A DNA stretch of 64,000 nt. It comes from Chryseobacterium sp. Bi04 (GTDB taxonomy: Bacteria > Bacteroidota > Bacteroidia > Flavobacteriales > Weeksellaceae). A model generated the notes under the pieces. That model saw nothing but the letters and a program-made list of their open reading frames with translations, did no database searches and was not told the DNA's origin. The position numbers were made by a program, and so were the translations under genes. Shown in pieces: positions 26,154 through 35,222 of this stretch; position 1 is the stretch's first letter; each line of letters begins with the position of its first letter. Location of the stretch: assembly GCF_918698085.1 (NCBI RefSeq), contig NZ_CAKKLP010000001.1, positions 310,001 through 374,000 of the forward strand, read 5' to 3'.

Positions 26154-26809
26154 ACTTATGTATTTACCCAATTAGTTAATCATTGTTGAATTTCGTTACA
26201 CTTTTCATAAAGATCATTTTTAAATCGAAAAGTTAAATCAATATCACTACAAATATAGTTATATTTTAACAAGATAAATACTTTGCATTTAAAATCCGGA
26301 TATTCATGGATAAGAATGCTGGGGCAAAAATACCCTATTCTTAAAACTATATTATCAAATGGATAGAAAAAGAGATAAGCCAACCACAGATTATAAATAT
26401 TTCAATAATCCATCCATTTAATTTTTGGATTAATAAAATTATACTCTTATCCATATTTGAATATTAAAAGTAAATTATAATTTCTATTATCAGAATTAAA
26501 ATAACATTATTACAAAATTTGAAATATTTTATTAATTTTTATATCATTTTGTTTGTCAGATAAAAGAGATACATTAGATGCAGGAATGAACTCTTATTCA
26601 TTTTATTTGTGTTTTATTGCCCTGTGATTATTTATAGGGCAATTTATTTATGCCTTTTGAAAAAAGTTAATAAAAAGGTATTAAATGGTATTTTGCTATT
26701 TTTATTTAGTCTAAACAGCTGGAAATAATTTCAATCATAGATAAAAATAATTTTCTTAGTCTTCTCATTATACTTTAATTTAATAATTTTGTAATATAAA
26801 ATTTACATA
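26154..26809. other. Gene-poor AT-rich region
   Basis: No credible gene. It contains the promoters of the divergent receptor and cupin genes and one isolated hairpin (ATTGCCCT/AGGGCAAT, 26616-26643) followed by T-rich sequence, which could end a small RNA. A 13-codon frame (ATG 26586) overlaps that hairpin but cannot be supported. Confidence 0.6.
26784..26791 (+). promoter_or_regulatory. -7 box of the cupin-like gene
   Basis: TAATTTTG, a perfect TAnnTTTG, 18 bp before the start codon. Confidence 0.5.
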
Positions 26810-27691
26810 ATGGGAATAAATTTAAAGCCTATAGATATTGTAGATGACATTTCCAAAGAGGAATTCTACGAAAAGTATCTAAAGCCAAGAAGGCCCGTTG
26901 TCATCAAGAATATGGCAAAAAAATGGCCGGCGTACCAAAAATGGACGATGGAATATATGAAGGAGGTTGTAGGAGACGTGGAAGTTCCGCTATATGACAG
27001 TTCAAAAGCAGATCCTTCTGCCCCCATCAATTCTTCCGCCGCAAAGATGAAGTTTGGAGACTATATAGATCTTATTCAGAAGGAACCTACCGACCTTAGA
27101 ATTTTCCTTTTTGATCCGATAAAATTTGCCCCGAACCTTCTTGAAGATTATATTTCACCTAAAGAACTAATGGGTGGTTTTTTAGATAAATATCCCAATA
27201 TGTTTTTTGGAGGTAAAGGTTCTGAAACCTTTCTTCATTTCGATATTGATATGGCCCATATTTTCCATACTCACTTTAATGGAAGGAAACACATTCTTCT
27301 TTTCGATTATAAATGGAAAGAAAGGCTATACCAAATTCCGTATGCAACTTATGCCCTGGAAGATTATGATATTGAAAATCCGGACTTCACCAAATTTCCG
27401 GCACTGGAGGGTGTAGAAGGTATTGAATGCTTCCTGGAGCATGGGGACACACTCTTTATGCCTACAGGATGGTGGCACTGGATGAAATATCTGGATGGCA
27501 GTTTCTCTATTTCATTAAGAGCATGGGATAAATCATGGGCCGTAAAGGCACATTCTTTATGGAATCTTACGGTACAGCGTAAATTTGATGATATTATGAA
27601 GTCCAATTTCAAAAAAGAATATATGGACTGGAAAGAAAAGTTAGCCGTTAAAAGAGCAGAACTGGCCTTACAAAGAGGTCTTCCAAAATAA
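26810..27691 (+). CDS. Cupin-like (JmjC/Cupin_8) Fe(II)/2-oxoglutarate oxygenase
   Basis: 293 residues. The N-terminus (KPRRPVVIKNMAKKWPAYQKW) is the usual Cupin_8 opening. Iron ligands are HFDID (His and Asp, near residue 143) and the distal His in GWWHWM (near 223); TGWWHW is highly typical. The family includes protein and RNA hydroxylases. Bacterial substrates are mostly unknown and none is suggested by the neighbours. Single-gene unit with its own -7 box and strong terminator. Confidence 0.88.
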   Translation: MGINLKPIDIVDDISKEEFYEKYLKPRRPVVIKNMAKKWPAYQKWTMEYMKEVVGDVEVPLYDSSKADPSAPINSSAAKMKFGDYIDLIQKEPTDLRIFLFDPIKFAPNLLEDYISPKELMGGFLDKYPNMFFGGKGSETFLHFDIDMAHIFHTHFNGRKHILLFDYKWKERLYQIPYATYALEDYDIENPDFTKFPALEGVEGIECFLEHGDTLFMPTGWWHWMKYLDGSFSISLRAWDKSWAVKAHSLWNLTVQRKFDDIMKSNFKKEYMDWKEKLAVKRAELALQRGLPK

Positions 27692-27692
27692 A

Positions 27693-27726
27693 AAAAAAGA
27701 CGTTTCTGGCTGAAACGTCTTTTTTA
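27693..27726. terminator. Terminator between cupin-like and M14 peptidase genes
   Basis: AAAAAGACGTTTC / GAAACGTCTTTTT with a 5-base loop; runs on both sides make it bidirectional. Confidence 0.95.
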
Positions 27727-27750
27727 GCTTATTTATTCATTATCAAAACA

Positions 27751-29475
27751 TTACAAGACTCTAAATACAGGATACTGTCTGAATGTTTTTTCTTCAAAGT
27801 AAGGTGAATGTCTATAGACCCAGTCTAACTGCATTTCACCATCTTCAGAAAGTTTTTTATCTGATAATTTTGCCTTATCAAGAGCGTCTTTCAGATTTTT
27901 ATCTTTCTTTAACAGCTCTGCAGCCGTATCTTCAAATATATAGGCTGAATAGTATTCTTTCTGAGCTAAGATTCCATCAAAAAAATTCCAGTTGAAAAAC
28001 GAGTCTAAAGCCTCAGGTTCAAGGGTTTCAATAACATATTTTACACCAGGCTGATGAGTAGAAACTAAATAATCACCTTTAGAAAAAACATGTTTTTTCT
28101 CTGCTGCTTCTACAGTCGTTTCATAGTGCAGATAATGCCCTTCGTAAGGATTTTTAACTGTTTTAAAATCTTTAATCTTATAAGACTCTACTGCTATAGT
28201 ACTGTCTTTCTGAAGCGGCTTCATCTGAATTCCGTTTCTTTTAAATTCCTCAATGACTCTATATTGAGTCTGTGGAATCACATAATATCTGGGAATTGTA
28301 ATGTAACCGGTAGGAACTGCTGTGGTAAACAGCTTTATATTCTTTGTAAAAGGTTTATTCCTGTCGTAATACAGTCTTGGTTTCCCTGAAATTTCGCTGG
28401 GTTTATATTTTCCTTCATACCCTTTAAAATCCATGGTAGAAAACTTTGTAGAATCTATTTTCCAACGGATTCCATATGGTTTTCCTGCCTGATACTGCTT
28501 CAGGTTTTCCAAACGGAGTTGTTTTATTTTACTATAATCCTTATCCAGGTTCTCCAGATTAACCAGCATATATTTGTAAGTGGCATCTACCCTTTTATCA
28601 TACGGCTTCAGCATATGGGTTTCAGGAACTGTTCCCAATGAATTGAACAAAGAGGTATATCCCGTTGAGTATCTCGGAGAGTCTTCAAAAGAAGCAAAGC
28701 CCACTTCCGGAACATCCCCGTGAATATTCACATAAGGAGTGCTTTCATAGCCTAACTTTTCCATCTCATTAAGGTTTTTAGCCTGATAATCATTGTAGAA
28801 ATAAGTTCCGAGGGTATTTCCCAGGCGTTCTTTAAAAGTAGAGATATAGGTAAATGTATATTGATAGTCTGCTCCGTTACTCACATGATTATCGATAAAT
28901 ACATCCGGTTTCAGCCACTGGTAGATTTCCTGAAAGCTTCTTGCATTTTTAGAATCTGCCTTGATAAAGTCTCTATTCAGATCATAGTTTCTTGCATTTC
29001 CTCTAAAGCCATACTGTTCCGGGCCGTTCTGATTGGCTCTGGAATAAGAGCCTCTGTTCAGCATTCCACTGATGTTATAGGCAGAAATAGCGGCAATGAT
29101 AAAATTTTGTGGTGTTTTAATTTTCTTTGTTGCCAAATCACGCATCAGCATCATCGTAGCATCTATACCATCCGGTTCTCCGGGATGAATTCCGTTATTG
29201 ACAAAAAGAATTGCTTTATCTTTTCTCAGTTTTTCAACATCTTTTTCAGCAAAAGGATTGTATACCACGACATAAATAGGTTTCCCATTGTCATCTTCTC
29301 CTCTTTTAAGGTATTGAATGGTGTTAAAATTCTTCGCCAGATTCTGATAATAGGTATTCATTTCGTCATAGGTAGCCGTTTGGTTACCATTTCCTTTTTC
29401 AAAAGGAGTCTGAAAAGATTTCTGGGCAAAGACTAAGCTGGAACTTAAGGTGAGTAAAAGGTATTTCAGTTTCAT
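27751..29475 (-). CDS. Secreted M14-family metallocarboxypeptidase
   Basis: 574 residues with a signal peptide (LLLTLSSSLVFAQ). Zinc ligands are His and Glu of NNGIHPGEPDG (near residue 97) and His of FIDNHVSNG (near 195). The catalytic Glu is in TVPETHML (near 285). This is the M14 carboxypeptidase fold with a C-terminal beta-rich extension of about 200 residues. It would act outside the cytoplasm on peptides. It has no sorting domain, so a periplasmic location is likely. Confidence 0.88.
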   Translation of the reverse strand: MKLKYLLLTLSSSLVFAQKSFQTPFEKGNGNQTATYDEMNTYYQNLAKNFNTIQYLKRGEDDNGKPIYVVVYNPFAEKDVEKLRKDKAILFVNNGIHPGEPDGIDATMMLMRDLATKKIKTPQNFIIAAISAYNISGMLNRGSYSRANQNGPEQYGFRGNARNYDLNRDFIKADSKNARSFQEIYQWLKPDVFIDNHVSNGADYQYTFTYISTFKERLGNTLGTYFYNDYQAKNLNEMEKLGYESTPYVNIHGDVPEVGFASFEDSPRYSTGYTSLFNSLGTVPETHMLKPYDKRVDATYKYMLVNLENLDKDYSKIKQLRLENLKQYQAGKPYGIRWKIDSTKFSTMDFKGYEGKYKPSEISGKPRLYYDRNKPFTKNIKLFTTAVPTGYITIPRYYVIPQTQYRVIEEFKRNGIQMKPLQKDSTIAVESYKIKDFKTVKNPYEGHYLHYETTVEAAEKKHVFSKGDYLVSTHQPGVKYVIETLEPEALDSFFNWNFFDGILAQKEYYSAYIFEDTAAELLKKDKNLKDALDKAKLSDKKLSEDGEMQLDWVYRHSPYFEEKTFRQYPVFRVL

Positions 29476-29590
29476 TGATATTTTATTTTCTGGCCTAAAA
29501 TTAGTTAAATATGATTATGGCAGAAAAGCAAAATAGTAAAAAGGCAAAAATGACCCTCTTGATTATGTAAAAACAGCCATAAAAAATTAA

Positions 29591-29621
29591 AACCTCATAG
29601 GTTTTGTACACCTGTGAGGTT
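29591..29621 (-). terminator. Terminator of the ADP-ribose operon
   Basis: AACCTCAtAGGT / ACCTgTGAGGTT, with an A-rich plus strand (T-run on the minus strand), 35 bp after the last gene of the operon. Confidence 0.75.
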
Positions 29622-29655
29622 AGATTGCAGACAACATCTTATTCATCTTTTAATT

Positions 29656-30387
29656 TTATACATTTCTTCCTTTTTCATCAGGATATAGCAATGGAAGCGC
29701 ATCACTTTGCCAGCATTCTTTAGTTTCAATATCCATAACAGACAGAGCCCCTGTAAAAGCGGCTCCGGTATCCATATTCCATATGTTGGCTTTATTGACA
29801 GGTGTTTTACTTCCAATATAAAGTGTTGGAGTATGTCCTATAAATATTTCATGATATAAAAGCAGTCTTTTAGGATAGAGTTCTGAGTTTTTTGACAGTT
29901 TTTTATCCATTGCTGCCGCAGTCTCCCACAGGGTTCTGTCCCATCTATAATTGCTGGAATACACTTCCTTTTCAGGCCCGTGCATAGAAGAATATCCTGC
30001 ATGAATAAACAGACGGTTTCGACTATCCACATGGTAATTTTTCATTTCCCGAAAGAAATCAAGATGAATTTCTTTATCCTGGTGAGAAAAGTCTGCGTAG
30101 CTTTCTACGGTACTTTGTCCGCCATTGAAAAGCCAGACCTCTGGTCCGGTTCCTGCAGAAAGCCAATCTTCAGCCCAGGCATCATGGTTCCCTTTGATAA
30201 AAATACATTCCTGTTTTTTCGAAAGCTCAATTAAAAACCGGATAACTTGTGAAGATTCACTCCATCCGTCAACATAATCACCCAGAAAGATCAGCTGATC
30301 ATCATCCATGACTTCTGCCCTTTCAAAAACCTGCTGTAATGCTTTAAGTCCTCCGTGGATATCCCCTATCACTAATGTTCTTCCCAT
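29656..30387 (-). CDS. PPP-type metallophosphoesterase
   Basis: 243 residues. All PPP-family metal motifs are present: GDIHG (8-12), GDYVDGW (near 37), GNHDAW (near 66) and distal histidines in IGHTPTLYIG (near 178). Such enzymes (PrpE, ApaH-like, bacterial PP1-like) act on Ap4A or Ap4N caps, ADP-ribose phosphate esters, or phosphoproteins. Position matters: it starts 2 bp after kptA at the end of the ADP-ribose operon. A role in removing the phosphate from KptA's product (ADP-ribose 1'',2''-cyclic phosphate) or an Ap4A-type nucleotide is an inference. Confidence 0.85.
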   Translation of the reverse strand: MGRTLVIGDIHGGLKALQQVFERAEVMDDDQLIFLGDYVDGWSESSQVIRFLIELSKKQECIFIKGNHDAWAEDWLSAGTGPEVWLFNGGQSTVESYADFSHQDKEIHLDFFREMKNYHVDSRNRLFIHAGYSSMHGPEKEVYSSNYRWDRTLWETAAAMDKKLSKNSELYPKRLLLYHEIFIGHTPTLYIGSKTPVNKANIWNMDTGAAFTGALSVMDIETKECWQSDALPLLYPDEKGRNV

Positions 30388-30389
30388 TT

Positions 30390-30932
30390 TTATTTTGAAA
30401 TGTATTTTGCCTCTACAAAATCTGTCAGCCAGACTCCATTAGCCGAAAGATAAAAAAATAATCCGTCTTCATGCATTTTTCCGGTTCTGATGGTGAGAAT
30501 AACAGGTTTTCCGTGTCGCATTCCTACCTTTGTAGCGGTCTCTTTATCAGCACTTAAATGAACATGCTGACGGCTTCTTTTTTCTATCCCTTTATCTAAA
30601 ATGGAGGAAATATTGCCTTCCGCCGTACCATGGTATAAAAAGTCAGGAGGCTGGCGGGTTTCCAATGCAAGATCTATATCAATAGAATGCCCCTGACTTG
30701 CTCTGATCATGGTTTTATCTTCATTAAGGGCAAACCTCTTTTTATTATTGGTTTCTACTACCTCATCTAATTCTTTAGGGGTAAAATATATTCTTTTTTT
30801 TGCTGATTTCTCTCTCAACTCATCTATGTGAGCCCAGCCGTTTTCATCCAGCTTCAGGCCGATAGTTTCGGGTTGGTGCCTCAAAATAAGGCTTAAAAAT
30901 TTACTTATTTTTTTCTTTTCTATTTCGTTCAT
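30390..30932 (-). CDS. kptA: RNA 2'-phosphotransferase (Tpt1/KptA family)
   Basis: 180 residues, the full family length. Signature LSLILRHQPETIGLKLDENGW at the start (with the first catalytic Arg-His), RASQGHS near 87, HGT near 110, HVHLS near 130 and the closing RHGKP near 147 are all present. The enzyme uses NAD+ to remove an internal 2'-phosphate from RNA, or to ADP-ribosylate RNA/DNA ends, giving ADP-ribose 1'',2''-cyclic phosphate. Here it is embedded among genes that process ADP-ribose. Confidence 0.93.
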   Translation of the reverse strand: MNEIEKKKISKFLSLILRHQPETIGLKLDENGWAHIDELREKSAKKRIYFTPKELDEVVETNNKKRFALNEDKTMIRASQGHSIDIDLALETRQPPDFLYHGTAEGNISSILDKGIEKRSRQHVHLSADKETATKVGMRHGKPVILTIRTGKMHEDGLFFYLSANGVWLTDFVEAKYISK

Positions 30933-30944
30933 AGGTGTGTTTCA

Positions 30945-31424
30945 TTAACAATTATAAAATTCCGGAGCAAAGGTTACTTTTACTCCTAAAGCTCCGGAGA
31001 TTTTAGCCGCATATGTATCAAAATTATAAGTGTAAGAAGCGATGGAAAGGATCAAATATTTACTGTTAGGTAAGCAAACTGAAAAATAAGACTCACCTGG
31101 TCCTTTTCCCTTCAGTACGTTTTGAATTTCAAATCCTTTCACATCACGCAAAGGGATTATTAAGCTTTTTTCATTATTTGAAAACCCAAGCAAATTATTC
31201 CTTTTATCGACCCAAAGTGAAGTATTGTTATTTAAAATCTTCAATATTTCATCCGGTGTTTGAAATGAATAATCCGGAGAATAATGAACACGACAATTTC
31301 CTACTTCTACCACTTTATTAATTTCAATTCTTCCTTCATATTTCTGCAAACCTGTATCCGGAATATCATTATCAGGATCGTATTTGGAAAACATTTCGGT
31401 AAGGATTTTTAGCAAGGACTTCAT
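30945..31424 (-). CDS. Uncharacterised protein of the ADP-ribose operon
   Basis: 159 residues, soluble, no signal peptide. It looks like a beta-rich single domain (NCRVHYSPDYSF, KSLIIPLRDVKGFEIQNVLKGKG, YLILSIASYTYNFDTYAAK). It overlaps the upstream ADP-ribosylglycohydrolase gene by 4 bp (ATGA) and precedes kptA by 12 bp, so it is expressed with them. No family recognised. Confidence 0.7.
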   Translation of the reverse strand: MKSLLKILTEMFSKYDPDNDIPDTGLQKYEGRIEINKVVEVGNCRVHYSPDYSFQTPDEILKILNNNTSLWVDKRNNLLGFSNNEKSLIIPLRDVKGFEIQNVLKGKGPGESYFSVCLPNSKYLILSIASYTYNFDTYAAKISGALGVKVTFAPEFYNC

Positions 31425-32368
31425 TGGTTTATAGTGTATTTATTGTCTAGCTTTTCACATAGTTTTTCAATATCATCTTTTCTCACCAGTTCATCAATCC
31501 ATTCCTTAGGAATATTTTCAAAACCATAATAGATTCCTGCCAATCCTCCTGTAATGGCCCCTGTTGTATCTGTATCTTCTCCCAGATTCACCGCTTTCAA
31601 AATAGCTTCTGAATAACTTTCCGAATTAAAAAAACACCATAAAGAGGCTTCCAGACTGTGTAGCACGTAGCCACTTCCTCTGATTTCATCTTCGGAATAA
31701 CCTGAAATATCATTTTTTAATATTCTTTGGAAGAGTTCAGTCTCACTTGGGTTAAAACCTTGTAATTCTGCATATTCCAAAACCATCTTTTGCATATACT
31801 CATAAGCTTCTGCTTTGTTTTTCCCTTTTATTAACTGGATCGCATAAAACACATAAATGAAACAGGCAAAAACAGAACGGAAATGTCCATGGGTAACCGT
31901 TGATACTTCTTTTACTGTTTGATATATTTTATCAATATTATTTTCATCTTTAAGATAAAAAGCCAAAGGAAGAATCCTCATTAAAGAACCATTCCCATTA
32001 TCTTCTTCAAAAATATTTCCTGAAAATCTGGCACTCTCTCCTTTAATTAGTCTTGCAATCGCTTCCCGTGTAGTCCCTCCAATATCGAAAAGTCTTCCGT
32101 GGGCAGTCCAATGACCATATCTCACCCATTTTACGAAGCTTTGGCCGATCTTTTCCAGATCGTATCCTTTTGTAAGTTCTTCAGCAAGGCACAGTGTTAG
32201 AGAACTATCATCACTCCAGGTCCCTTTGGGTTGATTATGCGAGCCAAATTCCTGCATTTCTTTAACAGGAAACCTTTTCAGATATTCTCTGTTTTTAAAT
32301 TCAACAGGAACACCTAAAGCATCTCCCGTACAAACGCCGAAAATTCCGGCTTTAACTACATTTTTCAT
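31421..32368 (-). CDS. ADP-ribosylglycohydrolase (DraG/ARH family)
   Basis: 315 residues. Motifs of the family are visible: GVCTGDALGVPVEFK at the start, the magnesium site SDDSSLTLCLAE (near 51), NGSLMRILPLA (near 125) and the second metal site GEDTDTTGAITGGLAG (near 270). The enzyme releases ADP-ribose from arginine or other targets. It overlaps the sirtuin gene upstream by one base and the unknown gene downstream by four. Confidence 0.93.
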   Translation of the reverse strand: MKNVVKAGIFGVCTGDALGVPVEFKNREYLKRFPVKEMQEFGSHNQPKGTWSDDSSLTLCLAEELTKGYDLEKIGQSFVKWVRYGHWTAHGRLFDIGGTTREAIARLIKGESARFSGNIFEEDNGNGSLMRILPLAFYLKDENNIDKIYQTVKEVSTVTHGHFRSVFACFIYVFYAIQLIKGKNKAEAYEYMQKMVLEYAELQGFNPSETELFQRILKNDISGYSEDEIRGSGYVLHSLEASLWCFFNSESYSEAILKAVNLGEDTDTTGAITGGLAGIYYGFENIPKEWIDELVRKDDIEKLCEKLDNKYTINQ

Positions 32369-33054
32369 CAGGCAAGATTAACCAGTTTATCAAACAACAG
32401 TTTCATTCCCTGTGTAGCTGTTTCCTTCATAACCACTGCTCTTTTTCCATATCCGAATTCTGTTTCATTAGGGTTGATAACAATTAGAAGGCAATTGTCG
32501 CTAATCTCATGAATCAGCCCGGCAGCAGGATATACCTGTAGAGAAGTTCCGATCACCACTAAAATATCGGCTTCTTTTACGACTTCTCTCGCCGTTTGAT
32601 ACAACGGAACATCTTCCCCGAACCAAACGATAAACGGCCTCAACTGAGCGCCATCTTCGGCTTTATCTCCAAGGTTGATATCGCCTTTTTGTTCATAAAT
32701 CAGGCCTTTATTGTTGCATGAACATGATTTGAACAATTCTCCATGGATATGAAGGATATTGGAAGATCCTGCTCTTTCATGAAGATCGTCAATATTCTGG
32801 GTAATAATCTGTACCTCAAAATGTTTTTCCAGCTCTGCCAGCAGCTTATGGGCTTCATTAGGCTGTACCTCATGAAGCTGGCGTCTTCTCTGGTTGTAGA
32901 ATTCTAATACCAGAGCCCTGTCTTTTCGCCATCCTTCCGGACTGGCCACATCGGTTACATTATGATTTTCCCAGAGACCATCTCCGTCTCTAAAGGTTTT
33001 TATTCCGCTTTCGGCACTGATTCCCGCACCGCTTAATATGGTTAGTTTTTTCAT
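32368..33054 (-). CDS. cobB: Sir2-family NAD-dependent deacylase (SIRT5-like class III)
   Basis: 228 residues. NAD loop GAGISAESGIKTFRD (9-23), TQNIDDLH with catalytic HIHGELF, and the VVIGTSLQVYPAAG end. The Tyr and Arg of FYNQRRRQL (near 53) are those of class III sirtuins that remove succinyl or malonyl groups. The usual four zinc cysteines are reduced to a single CSC. Product O-acyl-ADP-ribose would be handled by the macrodomain protein encoded 5 bp upstream. Confidence 0.9.
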   Translation of the reverse strand: MKKLTILSGAGISAESGIKTFRDGDGLWENHNVTDVASPEGWRKDRALVLEFYNQRRRQLHEVQPNEAHKLLAELEKHFEVQIITQNIDDLHERAGSSNILHIHGELFKSCSCNNKGLIYEQKGDINLGDKAEDGAQLRPFIVWFGEDVPLYQTAREVVKEADILVVIGTSLQVYPAAGLIHEISDNCLLIVINPNETEFGYGKRAVVMKETATQGMKLLFDKLVNLA

Positions 33055-33059
33055 TATTT

Positions 33060-33572
33060 TTAGTCTAATAGTTTTTTGTAAATCATCGCATTTTCATCAT
33101 CAAAACAGACAAAAATAATTTTTTCTATGGTCTCTGAATGAAATTTTCTAGCCTCATGTACAGCAATTTCTCCCGCCAGTTCTTTGGGAAACCTATAAAT
33201 TCCCGTGCTGATATTAGGAAAAGCTATTGTTTTCACCCCAAGGTTTTCTGCCAGCTGTAAAGAATTGATATAGCAATTCGATAGCAGTTTTGAGCATTTC
33301 TCTGCATCATCATTCCAAACCGGGCCTACAGTGTGAATAACATATTTTGCAGGAAGATTTCCTGCAGTAGTTACCACCGCTTCTCCAGTATTACATTTGC
33401 CCTGCCTGTTTCTTATCGCTCTGCATTCCTCCAGAATTTGTGGTCCTCCAGCACGATGAATGGCTCCATCTACGCCTCCACCTCCCAATAAAGAAGAATT
33501 AGCTGCATTGACAATGGCATCGGCTTCAATCTTTGTAATGTCTGTTTTTATTAATTCAATAGTTGGTTTCAT
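33060..33572 (-). CDS. Macrodomain protein (MacroD/O-acetyl-ADP-ribose deacetylase type)
   Basis: 170 residues. Contains the MacroD signatures [22 protein letters not shown] (split here as [14 protein letters not shown]) and [16 protein letters not shown], then [12 protein letters not shown] with the phosphate-binding loop. It hydrolyses O-acetyl-ADP-ribose and mono-ADP-ribosyl esters. Sits between the TIGR02452 gene (one-base overlap) and the sirtuin gene (5-bp gap), which is a classic pairing. Confidence 0.93.
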   Translation of the reverse strand: MKPTIELIKTDITKIEADAIVNAANSSLLGGGGVDGAIHRAGGPQILEECRAIRNRQGKCNTGEAVVTTAGNLPAKYVIHTVGPVWNDDAEKCSKLLSNCYINSLQLAENLGVKTIAFPNISTGIYRFPKELAGEIAVHEARKFHSETIEKIIFVCFDDENAMIYKKLLD

Positions 33573-34384
33573 TATATTCCTTTAAATAGATTGAACACCT
33601 CTTCATTCTTGGTCAACACCGCAAAAACCACTCTTTTAAACTTATTTTTATATTTCCCCTGGAGATGTTTTCTGAAAAGCCCGGCAATATCTTTTGGGTC
33701 ATTTCTGAAAACTCCGCATCCCCATGCACCTAAAATTAAGACTTCATTTTTCTGATGTACTGCGAGAGACAGCATTTTACCCATTCTTATTTCCATTGCA
33801 TTCATGATGTCATCTACTCTTTCTGGCTCCTGTCTTTTTACGACTCCTGCATTAACTGCCGCAGAAGTGATAAAATTACATACAACAGGTTTTTTGAGCA
33901 ATTCACCCTTATCTTTTCTGAAAACAGGAACTTTGGGACTATAAATCATACTATCTGTATAGAAACAAGATTTCATATTACGGTGTGTTTTATAAAAATC
34001 TTCAGCCATTAATTGCGTTTCATACAATGCTGAAGTTCTTGCCAGGCTTTCTTCCTGCGCTTCTGCTCCGCTCATAAAACCACCTCCCGGATTTTTTGCT
34101 GAAGCAAAGTTAAGACACATCAGTTTTTCCTGATTTTCTTCTTCTATTAATCGTAAAATAGCTTTCAAAGAGCTGCAGTTCCAGGCTTCAATCCGGGTTT
34201 CAAAATTTACGCCAAGGATTGGAGCTTCTGTCAGTACATTAAGTTGTTCAGGACTGAATAATACTGTTTCTTTTTTACAGGTTTCCAGTTCTTTTTTTAT
34301 ATCTATTCTTTCGTTTTCTTCATTTATATAATATGTATTGGCTAAGATATTCAATGTGTCTTTTGCCATTCCTTTGTTTGTCAT
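33572..34384 (-). CDS. TIGR02452-family macrodomain (PARG-like) protein
   Basis: 270 residues. Family landmarks: [34 protein letters not shown] is present (residues about 88-120, with the GGG and the catalytic QEE), followed by [12 protein letters not shown] and [13 protein letters not shown] near 225. This is the catalytic pattern of bacterial-type poly(ADP-ribose) glycohydrolases. Probably removes ADP-ribose chains or monomers. One-base overlap with the next gene, 11 bp after DUF4291. Confidence 0.9.
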   Translation of the reverse strand: MTNKGMAKDTLNILANTYYINEENERIDIKKELETCKKETVLFSPEQLNVLTEAPILGVNFETRIEAWNCSSLKAILRLIEEENQEKLMCLNFASAKNPGGGFMSGAEAQEESLARTSALYETQLMAEDFYKTHRNMKSCFYTDSMIYSPKVPVFRKDKGELLKKPVVCNFITSAAVNAGVVKRQEPERVDDIMNAMEIRMGKMLSLAVHQKNEVLILGAWGCGVFRNDPKDIAGLFRKHLQGKYKNKFKRVVFAVLTKNEEVFNLFKGI

Positions 34385-34395
34385 TATTTCTTTTT

Positions 34396-34989
34396 TTACA
34401 TCATTGATCCTATTGTATGAGCAAGCTCAGCAGATACAGGATACGTTTTTTCTACCGGCAATATCTTTTTTGCCTTATCATATTCTCCTGCTTTTGTAAA
34501 CTCCAATATCTTTTTTACCAACGGCGTGTAATCTTCTATTTTTACAATCCAATCTTCATTAAATTCTTCTATCAAATGGCGGCTAATACCTACCTGTATT
34601 GAACGATAGTCTAATTTACTTCCTTTAATATTCCTTTCCGGATCCCACTGTACATACACTTCGGCGTTGCTAAACTCTTTTTCCCAATTTTCAGGATTGG
34701 GATAGACTCTCTTTTCAGGAGAGGTTAAAACAGCCATACGCAAAGCTTTTTCCCAGGACTCTCTTTTGATATGTATTGCCAGAGTACATTCCTGATTGGA
34801 TTTCTGTCCATAATTGCTGCGTTCCATCATCCAGAGAAAAGAAGGCTTAATCCATGTCATCCTGCTGAATGAAAAAGGAGCGCTAAACTTCTGATGTTCT
34901 ACTGCTGCTTTTGCAATGGCTTTATTATAAGCCTGATATACAACAATAGTATCACGGGTATAATCTGCTCTTATTTCAAATTCTTTCAT
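34396..34989 (-). CDS. DUF4291 protein
   Basis: 197 residues. Strong match to DUF4291: EIRADYTRDTIVVYQAYN start, PFSFSRMTWIKPSFLWMM (near 40) with ERSNYGQKSNQE next, and VQWDPERN followed by RSIQVGISRHLI. No signal peptide. The biochemical role of DUF4291 is not known; its place inside an ADP-ribose operon hints at nucleotide or ADP-ribose-related chemistry. Confidence 0.88.
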   Translation of the reverse strand: MKEFEIRADYTRDTIVVYQAYNKAIAKAAVEHQKFSAPFSFSRMTWIKPSFLWMMERSNYGQKSNQECTLAIHIKRESWEKALRMAVLTSPEKRVYPNPENWEKEFSNAEVYVQWDPERNIKGSKLDYRSIQVGISRHLIEEFNEDWIVKIEDYTPLVKKILEFTKAGEYDKAKKILPVEKTYPVSAELAHTIGSMM

Positions 34990-35114
34990 TGTACATTTTT
35001 AATTAAAATCATAAACATAGACTTCCACTTCATTTTTCAGCAGTATTTTTTTTATGTTATCTTTTCCTTCCCTAAAAATAAAATTAATGTCTCTATTATC
35101 TGCTGATTCTTTCT
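34990..35114. other. Spacer in the operon containing part of the direct repeat
   Basis: Untranslated; 35051-35114 belongs to the 172-bp direct repeat. No promoter can be claimed. Confidence 0.5.
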
Positions 35115-35222
35115 TTAAGCGTTAGAAAACTTTTTGAAATCCTGTGAATATGGGGAATAGGAACCATACACAGTGTCAAAATCAATATTCAAATTTTCAG
35201 GTTTAAACTTTTCATCTATCTG
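35051..35222 (-). repeat. Direct repeat, copy A (3' end of macrodomain gene and spacer)
   Basis: 172 bp matching 35631-35802 with about six differences; the central 152 bp (35071-35222) differ at two sites. Encodes the last 36 residues of the macrodomain protein. Confidence 0.95.

Noticed and set aside
28861-29436. 191-residue plus-strand open frame
   Set aside because: Antisense to the M14 peptidase, whose catalytic motifs are intact.
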